A DNA stretch of 64,000 nt from Neorhizobium galegae bv. officinalis (GCA_000985875.1 CCRI01000009.1:1-64000); one strand, 5' to 3'; shown: positions 1-8,094, counted from the stretch's first letter. Numbers and translations: made by a program. The notes: generated from the sequence alone by a model not told the origin.

Positions 1-405
1 GACTTCGTCATTGCGCTCTCGCCGAGCGCGGCAAATCTGCTTTAGAAGCTTGCAGTACCCGCTCTTGCCACTTCCGTTTTCACCGTAAACTATCGTCAAC
101 CCATTGACCGCGAAATACAGCGTTTGTCCTGATGCCAACTGCATCGCGCTACGAATGTCGTTGATCGAACCGAGCACTACAGGATCAGCTCCGTCAGCCC
201 TATGCAACACGTGATCGACTGTAAGCGGAACTGGATCACTCGCCGCAACGTGGAGTTCGATCCCATTAGCGGCCTTAATCATGGCCAAAACCTCAACGAA
301 GTCATTTTCGACCAGATCAGGCTGCGTATAGACGCGCCTGAACAAGTCCTGTTCCCAGGTCGGTCTCGTCCTCGCAAATGCGAGTAGATCATCGGTAATG
401 CTCAT
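1..405 (-). CDS. AAA-family ATPase, N-terminal part, cut by window edge
   Basis: The minus strand reads open from an ATG at 405 to the window edge, giving the first 135 residues. The translation ends with a clear Walker A loop, VYGENGSGKSG, which marks an ABC/SMC- or RloC-like AAA ATPase; the remaining motifs lie outside the window. An N-terminal helical stretch (MSITDDLLAFARTRPTWEQD and onward) precedes the nucleotide-binding core, as in several ATPases of defence and restriction-related islands. No strong Shine-Dalgarno is visible before the ATG. It heads the same direction as the nuclease and phosphoesterase genes to its right. The exact subfamily cannot be decided from this fragment. Confidence 0.75.
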   Translation of the reverse strand, partial: MSITDDLLAFARTRPTWEQDLFRRVYTQPDLVENDFVEVLAMIKAANGIELHVAASDPVPLTVDHVLHRADGADPVVLGSINDIRSAMQLASGQTLYFAVNGLTIVYGENGSGKSGYCKLLKQICRARRERNDEV

Positions 406-1001
406 AGAATCGCTTGCCCAAGCTTTCTGATTTGGACAACTTACACTGGCAGTGCATGCCTTCAATCCCTCAACTACATCGCGAACAGGTTATTATTCGC
501 CACTCCTGTTTTCGCGCATGTAGCCATGCACAGCTCAAGCGATCAATCGATGTACAATTAATCAGCAGCCGTGCAACTTGCCGGAATGGCGTTGCGCGAC
601 CTGTTCATTTGCTCGCGGATTTCCGGCATATGCAGCTTAGAATTCTCCCCAGCCGCAACACGTTTCCGATCTAGGACAGAAATGCTGCTCGACAGTATCC
701 GCTGCTCGAGACCGGCGATGGGTATCGACCACCAACTTAGCCAAGCACCCCGTGTACAATGGTGGTGCTACGCCGTTGGACTGGCAGCCTACTGCTGCCG
801 CCGAGTTCAGGACCTCGAACAATCGCTGCTCGCCGCAGATAAAAAGCTACAGCTCCTACAAATATCACTGTCCGGTAGGGCACACCATGGTTCTGCGGAG
901 GCGCAACAGCGAAGCAATCTGGGCCATACTGTGCTCGTATCCGGCGAGGCCACCTGCCGATCGCTTAGCTGGCGGCTTGCAAAGAAAGCGTTGGAACGTG
1001 A
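406..1001. other. Stretch without a convincing gene
   Basis: About 600 bases between the ATPase start and the end of the thermonuclease-like gene. Several frames are open. The plus frame from about 641 to 1114 has no stop, but it lacks an ATG, has no recognisable family and runs over the 3' end of the opposite-strand gene. I see no promoter, hairpin or RNA that I can support. It may be decayed coding DNA of the island. Confidence 0.5.
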
Positions 1002-1904
1002 TCAACGGCACCATGGACGCGGTGTCGACGGACATCCGTTTGCACCACAGACGAAAGGAACGGCAAGGCCCTCAGAGATCAAGGTCTGCCCCACATCGCG
1101 GCCGTTCACCTTAAGCGTCCCGCAACTCCTACCATGATTGCACTTCTTGGTGCCCTCGGTCCCAGGCGCACATGCGCAGGCAACAAGCTTCAGATCGGTT
1201 GAGGTTGCCGTCGCCACCAGTTCCCTGAGACGCTCGGACGCTCTGTTTCCAAGCGCGGCCTCACGGGAACATCGCGGTTCGAACTTCTCTGGTGTGTTAA
1301 AGCCCACCAAACGAACTCGAGTCCCGTTATCCAAACGTATCGTGTCCCCGTCGGTAATGGAGAAGCTTGAAGCACCCCGCTTCGCCGAAGCTCCGGCCTG
1401 CGGCGCGACGGAAGAACTCTTGAGAGTAACGTCCTCGGTGCTCGCATCAGGGGTCAAAAAGATTCCGAAAAAACCAACGATCATCACCATTGCCAACGAC
1501 GCGAGCGTGAGCCCACGTCCAAGAGCAAGCACTGAGCGGAACGCACGCGGGGACCGCAAGAGATAACGGGGACGGAATGGATTGCCGACACGGAAGGGGT
1601 TGCGGCGCAGAGGATTTCGCCCGCGTGGGCGCTGAACTCTTGATGGGTCACGCGGCGACGGTGGATGGGGCTCAGGTCGGGGATTGTCAGCAACAACCCC
1701 AAGGTCCCGCCATTCCGTTGCCGTCCCCGTAAGGCGCTTCAACATGGAAAGTTGTTTTTCACTGAGCTTGGTTCGAACTCCGTAGCGACTAATCCTACCT
1801 TGAATATCGCTTAGAAAGCGCCTCTGCCAATCCGTCAGAACCTCGTTTGAGAGCGCCTCATTGATCCGACCTTTCATCTGAGCAATTTCAGTCTCGCTTA
1901 GCAT
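1002..1904 (-). CDS. Membrane-anchored thermonuclease (SNase)-like protein
   Basis: 300 residues. Residues 1-120 are polar and proline/arginine-rich, one membrane segment spans about 131-150 (GLTLASLAMVMIVGFFGIFL), and a staphylococcal-nuclease-like fold follows from about 178. Visible SNase motifs are DGDTIRLDNG and RVRLVGFNTPE, then GRSCGTLKVNGRDV and a C-terminus typical of rhizobial homologues (CPSTPRPWC). The classical second acidic residue of the R-x-(I/V)-D-T-P-E motif is Asn here (FNTPE), so catalysis may be altered; this form is common in the family. Expected role is cleavage of DNA or RNA on the outer face of the inner membrane. It lies 55 bases downstream of the PD-(D/E)XK gene and may share its transcript. 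Confidence 0.75.
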   Translation of the reverse strand: MLSETEIAQMKGRINEALSNEVLTDWQRRFLSDIQGRISRYGVRTKLSEKQLSMLKRLTGTATEWRDLGVVADNPRPEPHPPSPRDPSRVQRPRGRNPLRRNPFRVGNPFRPRYLLRSPRAFRSVLALGRGLTLASLAMVMIVGFFGIFLTPDASTEDVTLKSSSVAPQAGASAKRGASSFSITDGDTIRLDNGTRVRLVGFNTPEKFEPRCSREAALGNRASERLRELVATATSTDLKLVACACAPGTEGTKKCNHGRSCGTLKVNGRDVGQTLISEGLAVPFVCGANGCPSTPRPWCR

Positions 1905-1959
1905 TCTTCATCCCGGACGGCAGTCTCAGTGGCTCACATAAGTTGGCAGCATTCGGACG

Positions 1960-3195
1960 CTACTCCGTGGCCAGCTCCTGAAGCGCGGACCGGATACGCG
2001 GTCTGAGGGAGTTCACAAAAGCATTCGTCCTCTCCCGGAGCCACGCCAACGCTCTCTCCTTCTCCACCGGATCTTCGAGATCTCGAACGACAAGCCGCTG
2101 CGAAATGTCCGGCCGGTCACCGGAGAAATCTACCGTCGCTCCACTGAGTTCCTCGGAAATCTGGCGTGCATCCTCGGCAAGTAGTTTCGACGCTCGTTCT
2201 CCCGGCGAGTTCAGGTTCGACGAAAGAGCCAGGCCCACGGCGTCGTAACGCGCGTCGCGGTAAACAGTGATCCAGCTGGACCCTCCCGGAGCGCCGAGCT
2301 TGAAAACAACATGACCGCCAAGGGAGGGTGCAGGAAGCATCTGCTCGGGGTCGTCAAGCTTCAAATTTCTCAAATATTCGGTCCAGAACCTGTGCCGGAT
2401 TTGACGCCGTCTCTCCCGGGCCTCGTTTTTCTCGGGCGTGTCCATGGGAATGAAACTCCCCTCGCCCTCTTCGTCTTCATCCGCGACGATCATACCTTCA
2501 GGCACGGCTATGACCGTCCGAGCGATCGTATGGGTCTTCGCTAGAACTCGGGGCACCACGAGTTTCTCACCGGCAGGAGTGAGGTAGATCGGCATCTCGA
2601 CCAGCCCGAGGGTGAAATGCAATCCCGCGTGAGCCTGCAAATAATCGGCGATGGCTTCCACGCCTTCCCGTATACCGTCTCCGACGATCAGCAAGAGGAA
2701 ACGGCCGCGACGCAGATTGAAGGTCAACGCGTCGTTGAACATCACCTCGTCTACATCATTGCCAGCCTCCCTGACGAGGTCGAGCAGGACATTGCCCTTC
2801 CGGCCGACACGGCGGCTTGCTTCCCGTTGGAGATCGGAAGCTGACCATTTCGTCAGCTCCTTTGAGTAGTCAAGAATCTGCCCGACTACTTCTCGTCGAC
2901 CCTCCGGATTGCGCCAGAGCTTGCACTCTACAAGAACAGGAAGGCCAGACGGCGTCACCAGGAAGTTGTCGATCGCTCCCGCTGGAGTGACCAGTTCACG
3001 GCAGATCGCAACGGGTCCGGTGAACATCGGGTCGATTTCGGCGATCGGGAGGCACGCCGGAAACCGATGTACGAATTCCTGAATCGCGGCTTCGGTCAGC
3101 CCATGCCCCCCGACCCCCAGTCCAAGCGGTATCACGGGTGACACCGTCCTCTCGTCAACGGAGATCAATAGCGGAGTTACGTGCTGCCTGCCCAT
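1960..3195 (-). CDS. PD-(D/E)XK nuclease-superfamily / DUF4268-like protein
   Basis: 411 residues. The N-terminal half holds a PD-(D/E)XK-type core: Asp76 in AIDNFLV, then Glu90-Cys-Lys92 in LVECKLW, then the helix with a conserved Gln (VVGQILDYSKEL), the pattern seen in restriction-like nucleases. The C-terminal part (about 265-411, starting RRRQIRHRFWTEYL) resembles DUF4268, which often accompanies such folds. An acidic linker (ADEDEEGEGSF) separates the two. No DNA-binding or methylase partner is visible nearby. It could act on nucleic acid in defence or repair, but that role is inference. It is followed closely by the thermonuclease-like gene on the same strand. Confidence 0.65.
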   Translation of the reverse strand: MGRQHVTPLLISVDERTVSPVIPLGLGVGGHGLTEAAIQEFVHRFPACLPIAEIDPMFTGPVAICRELVTPAGAIDNFLVTPSGLPVLVECKLWRNPEGRREVVGQILDYSKELTKWSASDLQREASRRVGRKGNVLLDLVREAGNDVDEVMFNDALTFNLRRGRFLLLIVGDGIREGVEAIADYLQAHAGLHFTLGLVEMPIYLTPAGEKLVVPRVLAKTHTIARTVIAVPEGMIVADEDEEGEGSFIPMDTPEKNEARERRRQIRHRFWTEYLRNLKLDDPEQMLPAPSLGGHVVFKLGAPGGSSWITVYRDARYDAVGLALSSNLNSPGERASKLLAEDARQISEELSGATVDFSGDRPDISQRLVVRDLEDPVEKERALAWLRERTNAFVNSLRPRIRSALQELATE

Positions 3196-3349
3196 GGTCG
3201 AGTTCCGTCCTGGTGTTTGATCTCACCGATACCATCTTGAGCTGTGAGTCGCACTCAGATGGTGCTCGGCCCCCAGTTTTCCCGCGTCCGCTCTGTGGCA
3301 TCCTTGACGATGGGGGAAGTCGGCCGCCGCGCTGTTGGCTCCCGGAGCT

Positions 3350-4150
3350 TCAAACAGGGACGATGAACGTCTTGCCCGGAATGAACATCATGTTCTCTAC
3401 CGAACTTCTGTTAAACCCAGTCCTGACGTACCCGCGTGGGTTACAGATCACGCGCGTCTGCGTGCCCGGAACGACGTAGTCGAAGGAGCTATGGGTATGC
3501 CCGTGTATCCAGAACTCAGGCTCGAACCTTTCGATCATCTCCGAGAGATTGGAGCAGAAGGCGGGCGTCAGTGGATCGCCTCTGAACTCTTCCGCTACGG
3601 ACATCTCATGTGGCGCGGTATGCGTGACGACGATCGTCGGCCCTTCAAAGGGCAAGGCTAGCGTCTGTTCCAGCCAAGCGCGGCTGCCACGATGAAGGCC
3701 GAGGGTGATCTCCGGGGTAAATCTTCGAGGACGTCCCTGTGCATCGCGCGACGTGATGAACCGGTAGTCGTTCATGCCAATACTTGCCGCGCTCATCGCC
3801 AGTTCCTGGTTTCCATAGAGCTCGAAGTCGGTCCAGAGCGTCGCTCCGAGGAAACGGACACCAGCTATCACGACACTTCTGTTTTCGAGCATATGAACGT
3901 GCGGCAGGTCAGGAACGTCGGCTATGCTCTCTTCGTACCCATGCCGGTAGTGTTCGTGGTTTCCGGCGACCATCACGACGGGCACGCCGTGACGCGCATA
4001 GCTCCTCCACGCCCAACGACAGCTTGAAGCGACCGGCGCGGTGACATCTCCGGCCACGATAACGACATCGACGTCCTCGGCCACATCGGGCGCGAAGTCT
4101 GGTTCCCCGGAATGGTCTAGGTGGAGATCGGAGAAGACTACGGCTTTCAT
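3350..4150 (-). CDS. Calcineurin-like metallophosphoesterase
   Basis: 266 residues with the full metal-binding set of the family: DLHLD near the N-terminus, GDVTAP, GNHEHY, a histidine in VTHTAP and the closing HGHTHSSFDY. Binuclear metal phosphodiester or phosphomonoester hydrolysis is expected; the substrate (nucleotide, nucleic acid or protein phosphate) is unknown. There is no signal peptide, so it should be cytosolic. It starts divergently from the small helical protein gene, with 134 bases between them. In this island it sits between a nuclease-fold gene and an AAA protease gene, so a nucleic-acid-related job is plausible but not shown. Confidence 0.85.
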   Translation of the reverse strand: MKAVVFSDLHLDHSGEPDFAPDVAEDVDVVIVAGDVTAPVASSCRWAWRSYARHGVPVVMVAGNHEHYRHGYEESIADVPDLPHVHMLENRSVVIAGVRFLGATLWTDFELYGNQELAMSAASIGMNDYRFITSRDAQGRPRRFTPEITLGLHRGSRAWLEQTLALPFEGPTIVVTHTAPHEMSVAEEFRGDPLTPAFCSNLSEMIERFEPEFWIHGHTHSSFDYVVPGTQTRVICNPRGYVRTGFNRSSVENMMFIPGKTFIVPV

Positions 4151-4284
4151 CTATATCTGGAGCTTTTTCTTGAGAGCAGACGGTCGGTGCCGCAATCGCG
4201 GCTCGACGTGAGGATGTTCGCAAAATGCTTGACGGGTCTGCTTTTGCCGGCGACCCTTTTCATGATCTGGAAAAGGAAGACCTC

Positions 4285-4569
4285 ATGGAAAACGTCGCAA
4301 AGCTGTATCAAGATCTGGATGCTCAATTCTCGCAGGCAACAACGGGATTCCGATCCGTCCAAGCGAAGCTTGAAGTCCTGAGGGCTGGGGCTGAGGCACG
4401 TCTTGCCGCCGCACAAACTCACGACTTTGATCCGGACAGCGCGGGACAGGAGCGCCTGGCCCGACAGCAGTACTTCTCCATTGCACTGGTCACGCGGGAA
4501 CTGGACTCGATGCTGCGGACGCTGGCCCGCGACAGGAACCGGCTAGTGGAACTCGGCACCGCTTCGTGA
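4285..4569 (+). CDS. Small helical protein of unknown function
   Basis: 94 residues from the ATG at 4285, chosen because AAAAGGAAGA (4271-4280) is a good ribosome site for it; an in-frame ATG at 4225 has none. The protein is mostly amphipathic helix (QFSQATTGFRSVQAKLEVL and the AARL/RELDSML heptads), suggesting a coiled coil or an adaptor. I recognise no family. Its TGA stop directly abuts the stop of the convergent AAA protease gene, the two stops sharing the palindrome TGATCA at 4567-4572, so this 3' end cannot be trimmed without touching the neighbour. Confidence 0.5.
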   Translation: MENVAKLYQDLDAQFSQATTGFRSVQAKLEVLRAGAEARLAAAQTHDFDPDSAGQERLARQQYFSIALVTRELDSMLRTLARDRNRLVELGTAS

Positions 4570-6543
4570 TCACGTAGCCGCGGCGCTCCGGTGGAAATTC
4601 GACGTCTTGGGATGCTTCACCAGGCTTACCCCCTTTCTGCGATGTTTCTCGATAGACATGCGGATGGATGACCCGCTCATTTGTCTCAGTATCATTAGCT
4701 GATCAGTTACGTCGGTAAGCGCACGTCTGTTGTCCTCCAGAATATCGGTAGCCCGATCGAACTGCTCGGCTAGGAGACGTTTGACCGCCTCCCGCAATTC
4801 CGGTCGCCGCGCGCGTAGATGCGGGAGGTCCTCCTGGTCGACGATTTCCACCGCTAGCGTGTCGCCCATTCCGAAACACGCTTCTATCCTCGTGCCGAGC
4901 TCAGTTGCCCTTGCCAAGTCTGACTTCGGCCCACCGGTAGAACCGTCCGCGAAGTCATCAAGGACAAGAGACTCCGCGGCAATTCCGGCGAGGAGCATCG
5001 TCAGATACCGCAGATAGTAGTCGCGTGTCTTTCGCTCGAAGTCCGATACCTCGAAATGCGCCGCCCCTATCGCGTTATAGCCTCCCGGAACGATCTCATC
5101 CATGATCTGTACCGCTGTCAGCTCGCCGACCCCGCCTACGATCGCATGTCCGGCTTCGTGGAACGCGGTCCGCCTCAGAAAATCGTGCGGAAGTGAGACC
5201 AACGGCGGGATAAAGCTCAACACGTCTTTGATTGAAAGCTGAGCCGCATGTCGGCGCGCCCGCCGCTTCGCGTCTCGTACGAGCTGCTCGAGGTCGGCCC
5301 CGGAAAAGCCGTGCGTCGCTCGAAGAAACCTCTCCATATCTTCGATAGGAACCTCGAGCCCGGAGTGATGCTTCAGAATATGAAGGCGCGCTTCTCCGTC
5401 TGGCAGCGGTATGACTAGATGACGGCCAAGGCGACCGGCCCTCCTGATAGCCGGATCGAGATGACCGGGATTGTTCGTGGCCGCGACCACGACGACCCCG
5501 GTTCTCCGCTCATATCCATCGAGGAGTTCAAGGAAGCCGTTGATGGCTTGTCTATTGTAGTCAGCGTTGTGGCCTTGGACCGAGCGGTCTCCGAACGAGT
5601 CGACCTCATCGATAAACAGGATACAAGGTGCTTTGGATCGGGCCTCGGCGAAGGAACTCTGCATCGCCTTGAGGAAGTCACTGAGATATCCTTTAGCTTG
5701 CCACTGTGCGGACGAAGCAACAATCATAGGCACCCCGCAGGTTCGGGCCAGCACTTCCGCGAACAGAGTCTTGCCGGTGCCAGGCGCTCCCGAAATCAAG
5801 ACCCCGCCATCCACCTCATTCCAGGCGATGCTGCCTTTCGAGTAGTCCGCTAGGTCTTGTGCAAGTTGTGTTCCCCATTCGGCCGCTTCTCCGAATCCTT
5901 TCATCTCGTCGAGCTTAGAACCGGGTTCTCGAGCCGAATCTCTGGGCGACGTTTCCTTCGCCTGAGTTTGGCGAAGACGCCTCAAACCAGCATTAAGGGG
6001 ACGGTCAACGGGAAACGCCAATCTTAGGCTCGACCATGGGGCGGACAGAAGTCGGTAAAGATCGTCATTCGCCAGAGGCTGACCGGCCCTCTTGAAGGCC
6101 GCTTTTAGCTGCCGTTCAGTGGGTCTCGGCAGCACGATATCCAGATCGACATAGAGGTCCGTTTCCTTGTCGAATTGAAGTTCACTCACGCACAGCAGGA
6201 TGACCTGGCTCTTCTGGGTAGCCTTCCAAAGGACGTCGTATTCGGCTCGGTCTCCTTTTGCCGGGCTCTGCACCACCCCCACCATGCCCGGCTCGTAGTC
6301 CAACCGGTCGTTGACCAAGGTGCGCAGGAATACTTTGGCAGCATGCTCGAAGCAGCCAAGGGCATCGGCATTTTCCACCCGCAATATCGCCCTGAAGACC
6401 GCCTTGGGTCGCGCCACGTGCCGCAGCGCCGACACGATGCCGCAATAGGCCAGAAATGTCGCAAGCGTGATATCCGGCGTCAGCTTGTCCTGCTCGACCT
6501 TCCAGATATGCCGCCGCTTTTGTTGATATTTCACGTCAGGCAT
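4570..6543 (-). CDS. Soluble FtsH-like AAA+ ATPase / M41 metalloprotease
   Basis: 657 residues. A novel N-terminal region (1-210) replaces the membrane anchor of FtsH; no transmembrane segment is visible. The AAA+ module follows with Walker A GAPGTGKT (252-259), Walker B ILFIDEVD (308-315) and a second-region-of-homology Arg pair in RRAGRLGRH (about 367-375). The zinc protease domain has HEAGH at 462-466 and the third-ligand motif GGPKSDLARATE (Asp542). The pore loop reads AKGYLSD rather than the FVG of FtsH. The protein should unfold and degrade cytosolic substrates using ATP. True FtsH is about 640 residues and membrane-bound, so this is a paralogous accessory protease, probably with substrate choice set by its N-terminal domain. 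Confidence 0.85.
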   Translation of the reverse strand: MPDVKYQQKRRHIWKVEQDKLTPDITLATFLAYCGIVSALRHVARPKAVFRAILRVENADALGCFEHAAKVFLRTLVNDRLDYEPGMVGVVQSPAKGDRAEYDVLWKATQKSQVILLCVSELQFDKETDLYVDLDIVLPRPTERQLKAAFKRAGQPLANDDLYRLLSAPWSSLRLAFPVDRPLNAGLRRLRQTQAKETSPRDSAREPGSKLDEMKGFGEAAEWGTQLAQDLADYSKGSIAWNEVDGGVLISGAPGTGKTLFAEVLARTCGVPMIVASSAQWQAKGYLSDFLKAMQSSFAEARSKAPCILFIDEVDSFGDRSVQGHNADYNRQAINGFLELLDGYERRTGVVVVAATNNPGHLDPAIRRAGRLGRHLVIPLPDGEARLHILKHHSGLEVPIEDMERFLRATHGFSGADLEQLVRDAKRRARRHAAQLSIKDVLSFIPPLVSLPHDFLRRTAFHEAGHAIVGGVGELTAVQIMDEIVPGGYNAIGAAHFEVSDFERKTRDYYLRYLTMLLAGIAAESLVLDDFADGSTGGPKSDLARATELGTRIEACFGMGDTLAVEIVDQEDLPHLRARRPELREAVKRLLAEQFDRATDILEDNRRALTDVTDQLMILRQMSGSSIRMSIEKHRRKGVSLVKHPKTSNFHRSAAAT

Positions 6544-6675
6544 TGAAATTTCCCAAACCGAACGTTCCGGGTTAAAGAGAGATGCGGCCGAGTTTTAACG
6601 TGACAGCGGATAGGCCAGCATCAAGAGAAAGCAATCCTGGTGCGTGACCATCAGTCGGCGTGGCCTGCTGCACAA

Positions 6676-7050
6676 TCACTGTCTCGCCGTTCGAGAGTTC
6701 CAGAAGTCAGGCTCGACGCGCTCGCCGAGGCTGTACCAGCGCGAAAAGGTCCTTGCGAGACCGCGATCGGCATCGAGGAAAAACAACTCGCTTGAGAAGA
6801 GCGGGGCACCATTGGCCACTTTGGGATGACCCTGCGAGAACCCGATTAGGCAGGGTACCGCGCGACGGGCCAGAGCCCACTGCTCAACTGCGACTACATT
6901 CTGGCATACACTTGGGCTACCTTGCTCCAAGTCATTTGCCAGAAGCCTGAGATGCGACACTAGATCGCTCAGAGACATGCCGAACCAGATTTCGGAGGAG
7001 GCATCCTCCGAGCGCGATGGTCCGTCGTTCCCCTTCGAATTTCGATGCAC
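6676..7050 (-). CDS. DUF6634-like small protein
   Basis: 124 residues from a GTG at 7050. That start is preferred because GGAGG (7052-7060 region, minus strand) sits about six bases before it; the earlier GTG at 7056 lies inside the ribosome site. The central part, ALARRAVPCLIGFSQGHP, followed by SELFFLDADRGLARTFSRWYSLG, matches my memory of the rhizobial DUF6634 family, whose function is unknown. It is transcribed towards the AAA protease gene and divergently from the XRE regulator. A good promoter for it (TTGAAA, 16 bases, TATAAC at 7132-7105) lies inside the operator array. Confidence 0.6.
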   Translation of the reverse strand: MHRNSKGNDGPSRSEDASSEIWFGMSLSDLVSHLRLLANDLEQGSPSVCQNVVAVEQWALARRAVPCLIGFSQGHPKVANGAPLFSSELFFLDADRGLARTFSRWYSLGERVEPDFWNSRTARQ

Positions 7051-7098
7051 CTTCACCTCCGGGTTCGTTCAACATGTCGATTCGCGTCTTGAATTCGT

Positions 7099-7157
7099 TG
7101 GCGTGTTATACGCCATGCATGGCGTATTTCAAGTCATTTTTGGCGTCCTACACGCCA
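7099..7157. promoter_or_regulatory. Triple operator with 21-bp period in a divergent promoter
   Basis: TGGCGT occurs at 7099, 7120 and 7141, exactly 21 bases apart. ACGCCA follows 11 bases later at 7110 and 7152; the middle partner at 7131 has decayed to AAGTCA. The two intact sites are TGGCGT-N5-ACGCCA. The array covers the minus-strand promoter TTGAAA-N16-TATAAC of the DUF6634-like gene and precedes the XRE gene, with TTGACA at 7161. Binding by the XRE product is the simplest reading. Confidence 0.65.
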
Positions 7158-7195
7158 TATTTGACAGACCCCGGCAAAACCGGTCTTCAGTAGAC

Positions 7196-7477
7196 ATGTC
7201 GACCATTCTGACCCCTCAATTGAGCAAGGCCGCGCGCGGACTCCTTGATTGGAGTCAGGAGGAGCTTAGCGAAAAGGCTGGGGTGGGCCTTCGCTCCGTA
7301 TCTCGTTTCGAATCCAAAGGTGGAACAGCCACGCCAGTGGTGAGGCAGAAGCTCTACGAGGCTTTCAAGCAAGGCGGCATTGAGTTCATTGCGAGCAATT
7401 CTATGACGAAGGGTCTCGACGGGCTCGGGCTCAGGTTCAGGCCGCTTAATCCCAATGATGGCATCAAAATAATCTAG
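7196..7477 (+). CDS. XRE-family helix-turn-helix regulator
   Basis: 93 residues. The ATG at 7196 is chosen because the HTH starts right after it (LSKAARGLLDWSQEELSEKAGVGLRSVSRFE). This is the Cro/CI-type fold: Q-E-E-L-S recognition lead, then V-G-L-R-S-V-S-R-F-E. The C-terminal tail (GIEFIASN) is typical of short rhizobial XRE regulators. A short leader with TTGACA (7161) precedes it and no strong Shine-Dalgarno is seen. It probably represses itself and the divergent DUF6634-like gene through the triple operator just upstream. Confidence 0.85.
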   Translation: MSTILTPQLSKAARGLLDWSQEELSEKAGVGLRSVSRFESKGGTATPVVRQKLYEAFKQGGIEFIASNSMTKGLDGLGLRFRPLNPNDGIKII

Positions 7478-8018
7478 CAGGCATCAATGCCGCCATCAAA
7501 GATTGACGCGTCAAGGCTCTGGCGCGAGTTCCGATAGCACGTTGGCTGCCGCCGCCGCCGAAACGGGTATGACTGCGTTCGTAAAGGCAGCCTATCCTGA
7601 CGCAGGTTCCGATTCTGAAATCCGTTTGACCGGCTTTCGATGCGGAGTTCCACCCATCTAAAAATTCACATTCTCCATTACCAATAAGATCGTCGGGCAC
7701 GTGCGGTCGAATCACTCAGTGTGATGCCCGAACCGCTGCCCAAAATGAGAAGACCGAGCTGATAGCGGGGCGATTTTAGCCATGCAGGCCGAACTTCAAG
7801 AACGGGTTTCGAACCCGCGACCTCCGGTTCCACAGGCGGCTAACCCACATTATGCCGGAAACGGGTTCGGCCACGCCCAAATTACGTGCGTATAATGTAT
7901 TGATTTGAAATGAAAAATCCGCTAATATTGCTTGGCAGAGGCAGCAATGGAAGATTTCGTTTTGCTGCCCAGGAGACACCGGCTAATCGGGCTGTCCGGT
8001 GCAAAAGCCTGGAAAAGA
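7478..8018. other. Junction between island and tRNA gene, no gene seen
   Basis: 541 bases with scattered short frames and no supported coding sequence. It contains the tRNA-like remnant described separately and an A/T-richer patch near 7885-7930. It separates the accessory block from the tRNA-Ile2 gene. Confidence 0.5.
7787..7872 (-). other. tRNA-like remnant or hairpin-bounded element
   Basis: On the minus strand the ends GGCCGAAC and GTTCGGCC pair over eight bases across 86 nt, and a T-arm-like CGGG-TTCGAAA-CCCG lies inside. Eight extra bases separate the T-arm from the closing stem and no good anticodon arm forms, so it is not a functional tRNA as read. A decayed tRNA or an attachment-site scar is possible. 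Confidence 0.3.
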
Positions 8019-8094
8019 TGGTGGGCCCGGAGGGACTCGAACCCCCAACCAAGCGGTTATGAGCCGCCGGCTCTAACCATTGAGCTACAGGCCC
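8019..8094 (-). tRNA. tRNA-Ile2 (anticodon CAU)
   Basis: 76 nt including an encoded CCA. The acceptor stem GGGCCTG pairs with CGGGCCC; the D-stem is GCTC/GAGC; the anticodon loop is CTCATAA with anticodon CAT; the T-arm is GGGGG-TTCGAGT-CCCTC. The D-loop and anticodon arm (GGTTAGAGC, then CTCATAA with CGCTTGGT after) resemble the E. coli minor isoleucine tRNA, whose C34 is changed to lysidine, more than elongator or initiator tRNA-Met. The 3' end faces the accessory block on its left, the usual orientation for island integration. Confidence 0.9.

Noticed and set aside
7776..7979. 67-codon minus frame over the tRNA-like segment
   Set aside because: Reads as the typical false protein made by translating tRNA-like DNA (WNRRSRVRNPFLKFG).
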